Shown here one piece after another: positions 56,463-64,000 of a stretch of DNA of 64,000 nucleotides; position 1 is the first letter of the stretch, and each line of letters begins with the position of its first letter. The stretch is from Pestalotiopsis fici W106-1 (taxonomy: Eukaryota > Ascomycota > Sordariomycetes > Amphisphaeriales > Sporocadaceae). The notes under the pieces are model-generated. The model saw only the letters and a list, made by a program, of their open reading frames with translations, searched no databases and was not told the origin of the DNA. The DNA lies in the NCBI RefSeq assembly GCF_000516985.1, contig NW_006917094.1:1612001-1676000 (forward strand), in the 5' to 3' direction. Made by a program: the position numbers and the translations under genes.

Positions 56463-56528
56463 CAAGTAAAACACTGTCTCTCGAGGAAAACTAGGCAAAA
56501 TTAGGATAATTTTTCTCCTTTTGTTGAA
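56463..56528 (-). repeat. Right terminal inverted repeat of the 28.4-kb element
   Basis: The reverse complement starts TTCAACAAAAGGAGAAAAAT and reaches CTCGAGAGACAGTGTTTTAC. It aligns with the left terminus as described there. CTG at 56529-56531 follows immediately. Confidence 0.75.
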
Positions 56529-56531
56529 CTG
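56529..56531. repeat. Putative target-site duplication, right copy (CTG)
   Basis: Matches CTG at 28133-28135; counting it once restores the methyltransferase reading frame. Confidence 0.5.
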
Positions 56532-56990
56532 TAAGGGTGCAAGACCGTGCCACCCGTCCAGAAGGAGTGTCAACAGGTGATGCTGAAGATCTAAACGGTC
56601 CTGCTCAGCCTTTGATTGATCAACTTAGCATGCGAACTTCATGGTGTAGGCAATGGTACGAACAGCATCGTTGGGGAAATAATATTTTCCATCCTTGTAA
56701 CCGTGGTACAATCTACCCGAATCCCCAAGCACCGAGTTGGGATCAATGACGGATAACCCACCTGGGGTACGGCCTAATGACGCATTGACTTGTTCGTTGG
56801 CCTGAACAGCAAAGTCAGGATCGGTTGTCGCTCTCTCCAAATACGCAAACTCTCGAAGTATAGGGTCCACCTGGGGAATGGATTCGCTGTACAAACGAAT
56901 CGGTGGCCGTAGCATGGCGTGGGTATACGACACGTTTTCTACCACTACACTTTCGGCGCGATCCCGACCATTCTGGCCAGCCGGAGACAT
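56532..56990 (-). pseudogene. LaeA/TAM-type methyltransferase, N-terminal half of the split gene
   Basis: Exons 56664-56990 and 56532-56609 with a 54-nt intron (GTTCGT donor). The ATG at 56990 opens MSPAGQNGRDRAE, and the frame runs through PPIRLYSESIPQVDPILREF to the family hallmark SGRLYHGYKDGKYYFPNDA. After the intron it continues as AEQDRLDLQHHLLTLLLDGW and HGLAPLQ, exactly where LaeA-family proteins lead into the SAM-binding V-L-D-x-G-T-G-T-G strand. Coding stops making sense at that point and the right terminal repeat of the 28.4-kb element begins. The missing remainder is at 27208-28132. Without splicing into that half, transcription would run into the element and meet a stop within about 25 codons. 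Confidence 0.86.
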
Positions 56991-57954
56991 TATGCGTCGA
57001 TTCCAACGGGCTAATCGCAAATGATTTCCTTCCCGCAGTCTGATTAGGTTCGATTCAAAGATATGGTGTATTTCGATTCGCGAGTGCGGTGATTAAAAGA
57101 CATGCGGTTGCGAAGAGGGGTTGCGTGATTTCAAATTTCAACTGTGGTGCCATATAATCCTTGCTTGTTCCATGTTGTTATCCATTCTGTCGGGTCAGGG
57201 CGACCCAATCAGCACCGTCAGTGCTATCATGTCGAATTCAGACAAGTGGAATATCCTAGGGTGGGCCTTCACGATATCAATACCTTTTATGTCGATCGAA
57301 ACGTATCTTGAAGCTTCGTCATTAGTCTCTCGTGTGTTTTATCGTCGATTGATACTCCATTGCAATCCAGTCCTCATGTTTTGCGAATCATTTAGTGTCG
57401 TTCGGAACGGTGCAAAACCGAAAGACCCAACGTCATTCTTTCAACACACGCTCAGCTTTCGTTTACTTCGATGCACGGGATCCAGCTGCATTCGTGTAGT
57501 CGTCTACCAGCAGTGACTGATTTCATGTGTACCTTCTCAGATGGCCTTTCGTCATTGTTGAAGAACGAAGAACAGCGCTGAATTGTTATGGTAAGTAGAA
57601 TAGACGCGCAACCTCGTCGCTGGTCTGTTCGTTGCGGCTTTGAAAGCACAAAGCAAGGCTGGGCCCATGAAATTTGTCTTGATTGGATGGCCAAGTCTTG
57701 CCCCTTTTCAGGCAGCGATAACAAGCTGCGGCTCTACGTGACACAGACCCTTCAGCCGTACTGGAAGGCGGGGAAGCATGCACCTAGATGAGGGGAGGAG
57801 CATGCAGCGAAAAGAAATCTTACACCCCCTCTCATCATCCTAACTGTTGGCACAATCGCTCCCACCTTGGCCCTGTCAGCACCTTTCTGGCAATCACGTG
57901 CCAAAACTAAGAAATGAATCAACACTGAGCCTTCGCCGGAGTATTCCTGTTGCT
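56991..57954. other. Intergenic region, no supported gene
   Basis: Divergent promoter region between the N-terminal methyltransferase half and the HET gene. An open frame at 57121-57516 (+) with one hydrophobic stretch has no ATG-proximal support or homology I recognise. Confidence 0.4.
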
Positions 57955-60285
57955 ATGGACGTGGACGCACGGGACCAGGAATCTGATGGTGATACTGCCT
58001 CGGTTGTCGAGTCCTGCTCTATTTGTCGGCGCCTATGGGGGCTACTGACCAAGGCAGGCTCTGGCAGAGAGAAGATACCGATAGAAGACTTGATCGATCA
58101 GAAGCCGTGCAATCATCATGATCCATTCATATCATTTCTGATAGGAGAGATGCATTCTCCTAATGACACACGGAGAATGCCCGAAGTACTCGTTACTTCA
58201 CGTGATGGAGAGGGCGGACAGATGAAACGAGTACGAATACCTCGGCAATTCGGCCAGCGGCTTGAGGCATGGCAGTACCTGTTCGTCGAAACGTCAACCG
58301 AGACCCAAGTCGTATGCCGTGGACGTGAGCTTGATAGTGATTGGGTGGAAGTCGAGGTACTTCGTCATTGGATACAGGAATGTGTGTCGAAGCATGGCGA
58401 TTTATGTTGCAACCCATTTAAAATCCAACACACTCATCCTGCCTGGCTGATAGATGTCGTCAACAACTGTTTGGTCCCCGGAGATGGAGTCGTCAACTAT
58501 GTCGCATTGAGCTACAGATGGGGCAGTACATCGTTTCTCCAGACCGAACTAAGCATATTGAATGAAATTCAGCAACCAGGAGCCCTCTTGCAGCCCAAAT
58601 TTGCAAATTTTGTTTCACCGATGATCCAGTATGCCGCAAAGCTAATAAACGTGCTGGGTGAGCGTTATCTTTGGGCTGATGCATTGTGCATTGTCCAGAA
58701 TGACAGTGAACATTCCAAGCAACAATTGTTGTTCAGTACGTATTTCAGTTTTCTATACCAAAGCTTTTGGACAATGACCCATCAAATGTCTTGAGCAAAA
58801 CACCCACAGAAAGTGGGAATTCGACAATACAATGTCGACCAAATTTGGCTGAGAACAACGCTAACATATCATACTGCAGTGGGAGCCATCTATGCTTCGG
58901 CGAAGTTTACAATTGTTGCGACAGATGGAGATGCTAATCACGGAATTCCTGGACTGAGGGGTATCTCGCAGTCACGAAACCTGCGCCAAGATGTCTTCTC
59001 TTTTGGAAGAGAAAATAAAATCATTTTGCGCGATCTGCCTCTGCTCTACAATGCTGGGGGGTGGGAGGTTAAGGAGAGCTCGCCATATTTTAGTCGCGCC
59101 TGGACTTTTCAAGAATTTTTTCTTTCAAAAAGACGTCTGATTATTGGAAACAAACAGTTCCATTGGAGTTGTTCTACTGCAACTTGCCATGAAGAACTTC
59201 TTGGCAGAGATTCAAATTCGCACGACACGACAGCAAAGTTTCAGACGCCAGATATAGTTTCCGGAAACCCAAACTTCGATGAGCTTGTTCCTTTGTTCCG
59301 GGAATACATTTCCAGGGATCTCACATTTCCCGGAGATGCCTTGGCAGGCGCTAGTGGCTTGATTTCGATACTGGCCCGTTCTTTCGTGGGAGGATTCATT
59401 TACGGCCTTCCGGAAATGCGCTTTGAGTCTGCCTTGATGTGGTATGGTCAGCCCAAGGGCACGAAAAGACGCATCCACTCGGGGCAAGATCATTCTATCC
59501 TTCCGGGGTCGCAGCTTCCATCCTGGTCATGGTTAGGCTGGCAAACTTCGTATCTCGAATTTATAGATGAGAACTCTGGGGAGCTGTATGACGACCGTCC
59601 TATCATAATTCGCATCACCCAATGGTACAGCCATGAGACTTCTAACTCGAGCACAAAGTTTGCAATTCGATCAACGCTTCTACACCGTGGAAGAGATTCC
59701 CCGGGAAACGATCTCGATGATCAATCTGCACTTGCGCAGGGATGGGAGAAAGAAGAGTTCGACCCGCAGAAGCATAGTAACAAGCCAGACGGTCATGAAC
59801 AAGGACTTCTCAAACGTGGCAACTTTGTTTATAAACATTCAAGACTGCCTGGAAAACTATTTTGGTTCCCATTTCCTCTAGCTGATTTCACTGAGAGCTC
59901 CAACATGAACGAGCGACCGCAGCATCCATTCTTATCCTGCAAAACAAGACGTGGATGGTTTCGAGCCAAAAGAAAGTCCTACCACCTGTCCATTCTGGGA
60001 ATCACTGGCGATCGTGTTGGGAACGTTTGGGCGGATTCTTTGGAATCTCGGTCTGCATTCATGGAAATGATCAATGTGGAGCTTGTCGCCATTTGTCTAC
60101 GGAGATATCCTCGGAATGAAGCCAATGAAGGTGATATTATCGAGAATCCGCAGTTCATGGAGAAATATTGTGTCTTGTGGATCGAATGGATTGGAGGTGT
60201 CGCGTATCGGAAAGGTAATGGACGGGTTGACAAGCTGGTCTGGGAAAGCCACGATTTAAAAGAAGTGGACTTGGTACTAGGCTGA
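57955..60285 (+). CDS. HET-domain protein (Tol/Het-6-like single-domain type)
   Basis: Exons 57955-58735 and 58880-60285 (728 codons plus stop). The ATG at 57955 (MDVDARDQESDGD) is the first of the frame. The N-terminal region has a CSICRRLW motif typical of this HET subclass. The HET domain shows VNYVALSYRWG near 180, ERYLWADALCIVQND near 245, the exon junction giving MGAIYASAKFTIVATDG, and then GIPGL, SSPYFSRAWTFQEFFLSKR and PSWSWLGW. The central blocks needed for incompatibility-type cell death are all present, so the gene looks intact. The C-terminal ~300 residues are variable. HET genes of this type without NACHT or repeats are numerous in filamentous ascomycetes; the individual trigger cannot be inferred. 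The gene starts about 1 kb right of the split methyltransferase. Confidence 0.9.
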
Positions 60286-60440
60286 ATCATAGTGAGCAAT
60301 GCAGCACTATCTGGTATTGTTTATTCGACACGTTTTTTGGTTGCTGCTGGTACTTAGAAAGAACAATACCTGTTTTTGATCTGATTATTCGAGTCTAGGT
60401 AATTCTCGCAGTGAAGTCTCCTTTCTCATATGCAAATTCA

Positions 60441-61566
60441 TTACAGCTGTGCATTCTCGATACGCCGACCAGTCTCATCAAACCGTATCTGCTTGCCACT
60501 AACCAACGCCTCCTGCAGCGCGGCGCCAATCTCCACCGCCTTGACGGCATTGTTCAACTGGAGCGGCAACGGCTTGTTATCCAGACACGCCTCTGCAAAC
60601 TCGTTGGCCTCGGTCACAAAGGCCATTTCGAAGCGATCGTAATAGTGCGCCGGCACATCGCGCGTGATGCCGCCGGGGTGGTAGTACTGCACCAGGTTCT
60701 GCGCCAGGTGCGCGTTCACCGAGAGCTTGCCCTCGGTGCCAATGACCTCGGTCGTGTCTTCCTGGCCGTGGGCCATCATGCGCGAGCAGTAGTAATACGC
60801 AATCTGACCGCTCCAAAATTCGACAATGCCGACGGCATTGTCAAAGTCATTGTATTTCTTTAGCGCGGGCTGGACGGCTGTGACACCATACGCCGACACG
60901 CTCTTGGGCACGATCTCGTCGCCAAAGAACCACAGGGTCAGGTCGATATCGTGAACGGCCATGTCGACAAAGACGCCGCCCGACCACGCAGCGTAGGCCA
61001 CGTAAAATCCCGAGGGGTCGTTCTTGTCGCACGTCTGGCTGCGCAGGATGGTGGGCCGGCCGATGGCGCCTTGTGCCGACTTGGCGTAGGCGTCTCTGTA
61101 GGAGGAGTCGAAGCGTCGAGAGAAGCCGCACATGACCTTGAGATGAGGCTTGGCTTTGGCGGCATTGATGACGTCCCGGCACTGCAAGGAGAGTGTTAGA
61201 AGGATATTATGGACGTTTCGGTAGTTGGTGTGTGCTTACAATGTCTAGACTCGTCGACAGTGGCTTTTCACAGAGAACATGCAAGTTCTTCTCCATGGCC
61301 TGGATTGACTCTTCGGCATGGACCGAAGTGGCAGTGCCAATGACCACGGCCATGATTCCCGGATGTTGAAGCATCTGTTTATAGTCCGTGTACACCGTCA
61401 CGCCATAGGGTTCCAGGTTCTCCTTTGCCCATTGCTGCTCGGTGGGATCTGGGGTAAAGGCAGCAACCAACTCAGCTCTTGGTGTTCTGTGCAAAAAGTT
61501 CAGGGCATGTCGCTTGCCCATGCGGCCGAGGCCAGCTGCGCCAATCTTGAGCTTTTGAGGTGCCAT
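60441..61566 (-). CDS. Gfo/Idh/MocA-family oxidoreductase (inositol 2-dehydrogenase-like)
   Basis: Exons 61240-61566 and 60441-61181 (355 codons plus stop). The Rossmann N terminus reads KIGAAGLGRMGKRHALNF, followed by AVVIGTATSVHAEESI and the signature CEKPLS, whose Lys is catalytic in the family. The C-terminal alpha/beta domain has GFSRRFDSSYRDAYAK, GGVFVDMAVHDIDLTLWFFG (with the D-x-x-x-H-D motif holding the catalytic Asp and His) and the ending of about the usual length. NAD(P)-dependent oxidation of myo- or scyllo-inositol, or a related sugar, is the likely reaction; the exact substrate cannot be read. It is divergent from the inositol-type transporter at 62633, which supports a polyol pathway. 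A TATATAAG element lies on the minus strand near 61640, about 70 bp upstream. Confidence 0.9.
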
Positions 61567-62632
61567 TGTGATAGAGAAGGAGAGATGATGAATATGGTTT
61601 TCTTAGAACATCAACACAGGCTGGAAGGTTTGCCCTTATATAGGCAAAGACACGACACCGTCCAGAGGCAATTCGAGTTTCGTTTTGTACTTCGTACTGG
61701 ACCCCATTCTGCGAGTACTGAGAATATAATCGGCGGTCTTGGTAGAACTGAATGAACAATGTATAATCGCGGACCACGATTTACTCGAACGAAGCCGGAG
61801 ATCGGCAGACAAGACGCTCTTGAATGCGGTCACGAATCGCCGAGACTAGCCTAGGCCCCGCCTGAATTTTTGGGTCATGATCGTTCATGATGCATAATAC
61901 TTGGACATTATGGTGGAGGCGTAAGAATGTTCACGATGCGAGCAATGATGATGCTAGATGCATGTATACTGAAACAAACATTGCCGACGTGCTAGAGGCA
62001 TGTTGTCTGCATATAGTCACTCGGCGATAGGAAATCCCTGCGCGAAATGGCAAATGGGGTAGGAGTTTCCGGCGGCTCCTGTTGGCGCTGACCAGCTGAG
62101 AGGTTCGCTAGCGTCCAGGGCCGGAAATACTTGCCGTACTTGCAGAACAGGCAACAAAAACCCGACACCCACTTAACAATGCGACTCAGGCACGTTCACA
62201 TTGACGAATGATGGCCCGGACCAGTGCCTGGTATCTCCAGGCTAGGAATAGCCTCATTCTAATGTAATCCGGGGTTGCAATACCTGGGGAAAATCTGGGG
62301 CGCCGACGCGGGGGAGGGGATCTAGAGGAGAGTTATTCGCTGGCCAGCGCTGGATTCTGACCGTTAGCGTGATGCGCTGCCCTGTCCGGCAGTCCTTGGC
62401 TATATCCAAGACGCCTCGAGAGTGATGCAATAAACTATATCAGAGGACCCAAGCGGCGCTTCGTGCCTCTCCTACTACTCCTTGTTGAACTTTAATCTGA
62501 TAACTGGTAGACTCGCACGCAAGCTCGGCGATAAGGAACACTTGACGACGCTGTCCTCGTTACCGTTCATCTATATAAACTGTTGAAGTAAACCGCCATC
62601 TAGGATAACGGGATTTTCCCTCACTGCCGTTC
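61567..62632. promoter_or_regulatory. Shared divergent promoter region (oxidoreductase / transporter)
   Basis: About 1.07 kb with no gene. TATA elements are visible on both sides: TATATAAG (minus) near 61640 and TATATAAA near 62572, about 57 bp before the transporter ATG. The spacing and head-to-head arrangement suggest co-regulation. I could not identify the regulator site. Confidence 0.5.
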
Positions 62633-64000
62633 ATGGCCAGCCCCGCAAACTTTCTTCTTGAATTCTACAGTAACAAGGTCCGATCAATCAGAATGGCATC
62701 CAACGCCGAAGCCCCGAACCTCAAAGTCGAGACCAAGGAGGCAGAGTCTTCACAACACATTGAAGACCAAGATGCCCTCGACGCCAGTGTCAAAATTGCC
62801 GAGCACCGACAGCTCGAGGAGATTGAGGATACGCAGCCCGGACCGTTTGTTTGGCTCTGCGCATCCGCTGCCGCGATTGGCGGTATGCTCTTTGGCTACG
62901 ATACGGGTGTCATCTCGGGCGTCCTCGTCGTCATTGGCTCCGACTTGGACGGGCGGCCGTTGACATCCAACGAAAAAGAACTCATCACGGCTCTATGTGC
63001 CGCGGGAGCCTTGGTAGGTGCCATCATAGCCGGTATCACTGCCGATAAATATGGTAGAAGACCTGCCATCTGGTTTGCCAGTGTCTTGTTTACTGCTGGG
63101 GCTCTTGTCCAAGCACTCTCGTATTCTATCATCCAAATGTGCATTGGTCGATTTCTAATCGGCCTGGGTGTGGGTTCAGCTTCAATGGTATGTAGAAGTT
63201 CAATTTCTGGGTGTACCCTTTCCCCTATTGAGCACACATTCTTGATTGATAGGTTCTAACGCTCTCAAATCAGATTGTACCTGTTTACATTGCAGAACTG
63301 TCACCTGCCAGATACCGTGGCCGGATGATCTCGGTAGACATGATATTCCTGGGCACCGGCTCGATCCTCGCATACGCATTTGCCGCTGCATTCACAAACG
63401 TAGCGCACGGTTGGCGATACATGGTGGGCGTAGGTGGCATCATCTCCATCATTCTCGGCGTCCTGCTCTTCTGGTGCCCAGAGTCGCCTCGTCAACTCAT
63501 GTTCCATGGCCGCCGGGCCGATTGTGAAAGAGTACTGCGTCTAATCTACCCCCATGCCACCGAACGAAACGTCGAAAATAAAATGATATCCTTGGAGCTT
63601 GGAGTCATGCAGGCAAAGGCCCTGTCTGAGGAGATCTCACTGCGAACGGCTACCAAAAATATCTTCAAAGTGCCTGCAAACTTGCGAGCTGTCACTGCAG
63701 CATGTGGTTTGAGTATGTACCCATTTATTGTTCATGTCGAAGACTGTCCATTTTTCAAGCTCCATAAACGTCTCTCCGTCTATGGTCCACACCAAGCATT
63801 TATGAATCCGCTAATGCTTATACCCTTAGTGTTCTTTCAACAAATATGCGGGTTTAATACCATGATGTACTACTCGAGCACGCTGTTTGCTATAGTCGGA
63901 TTCGAAAACCCCGTGGCCGTTGGTACCATTATCGCTGCCGTAAACTGGATATTCACAGTGGTATCCATCATCTTCATAGATCGCATCGGGCGACGTCGAA
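62633..64000 (+). CDS. MFS sugar/myo-inositol transporter (ITR-like), 3' partial
   Basis: Exons 62633-63187, 63274-63712 and 63830 to the window end. Either the ATG at 62633 or that at 62693 (MASNAEAPN) could start it; the second gives the more typical acidic cytoplasmic N terminus. Hallmarks of the sugar-porter family: GGMLFGYDTGVISGVLVVIG in TM1, GITADKYGRRPAI between TM2 and TM3, GRFLIGLGVGSASM, VPVYIAELSPARYRGRM after the first intron, CPESPRQL, then FFQQICGFNTMMYYSSTLF (TM7) and DRIGRRR at the window end. The N-terminal and TM7 patterns are closest to myo-inositol transporters. The neighbouring Gfo/Idh/MocA gene supports this. The last TM segments are outside the window. Confidence 0.9.

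Larger units (their letters stand above)
28136..56528. mobile_element. 28.4-kb TIR-bounded insertion: candidate giant cargo-carrying element of undescribed type
   Basis: The block lies exactly between the two complementary halves of one methyltransferase gene. Its termini are imperfect inverted repeats of about 65 bp, with a core CTCGAGAGACA-TGTTTTA in the same distance range from both ends, and CTG at both junctions. Inside are about twelve intron-containing genes: left half 28470-30112 (-), 30538-31147 (+), 31505-32640 (+), 33740-34462 (+), 35642-39457 (-); right half 43545-44710 (-), 47027-48014 (-), 49087-49659 (-), 50116-50760 (-), 51455-52477 (-), 52817-53614 (-), 55168-56134 (+). No known transposase, tyrosine recombinase, RT or replicase is recognised. 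Candidates for mobility are the His-Me finger protein and the multi-zinc-finger protein. No RIP signature is visible, unlike the nearby retrotransposon. An alternative is a composite of several insertions; the single clean gene split argues against it. Confidence 0.75.

Noticed and set aside
28136..56528. Starship giant transposon
   Set aside because: No DUF3435 tyrosine-recombinase captain is recognised at either end, and the ends are inverted repeats with a CTG duplication. Not excluded without an HMM search.
57121..57516. 131-codon plus-strand open frame with a hydrophobic stretch
   Set aside because: No ATG at its beginning, no domain and no conservation evidence; lies in the divergent promoter of the HET gene and methyltransferase half.

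Overview
The window is a nuclear segment of a filamentous ascomycete (Pezizomycotina). Genes carry 45-140 nt introns with GTRNGY donors and CTAAC-like branch points. HET, PNP and LaeA-type methyltransferase genes, an AA9 LPMO and a retrotransposon with RIP-type C-to-T/G-to-A decay all point the same way. Gene style fits Sordariomycetes (possibly Hypocreales), but the genus cannot be fixed from the sequence alone. No tRNA, rRNA or CRISPR array was found.

Layout. 1-4250: mitochondrial D-lactate dehydrogenase and a secreted S51 (cyanophycinase-like) protein. 4355-15588: an allorecognition-type locus on the minus strand, made of a PNP-fold gene (14839-15588) and a HET-repeat gene (4355-7204). They are separated by a 7.6-kb Ty3/gypsy element (7205-14797) with two 521-bp LTRs and a near-perfect 5-bp target duplication. 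The element cuts off the 5' end of the HET gene. 16900-26400: ordinary accessory genes (MFS anion/allantoate-type permease, GNAT acetyltransferase, AA9 LPMO, class I methyltransferase, a secreted protein of unknown family, a CorA-like membrane protein).

27208-56990 is the most interesting part. A LaeA/TAM-type methyltransferase gene is split into two complementary halves on the same strand: the C-terminal half at 27208-28132 and the N-terminal half at 56532-56990. Exactly between them lies a 28.4-kb block (28136-56528). Its ends carry imperfect terminal inverted repeats sharing a CTCGAGAGACA-TGTTTTA core, and a CTG trinucleotide occurs at both junctions. Counting that trinucleotide once, the predicted exons on both sides sum to a multiple of three (391 codons). 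The simplest reading is a large TIR-bounded mobile element inserted in the gene. It carries about twelve genes with no transposase, reverse transcriptase or tyrosine recombinase that I recognise. Its members include a C2H2 plus I-PpoI-like His-Me finger protein near the left end, a 1253-aa protein with about ten C2H2 fingers, a DUF3716-like protein, a TPR-like fragment, and a run of charged, coiled-coil or disordered proteins in the right half. It shows no RIP signature by eye, unlike the neighbouring retrotransposon.

57955-64000: a second HET gene, then a divergent pair of a Gfo/Idh/MocA oxidoreductase and an inositol-type sugar transporter (cut by the window end), which probably form an inositol or sugar utilisation module sharing a 1.07-kb promoter region.
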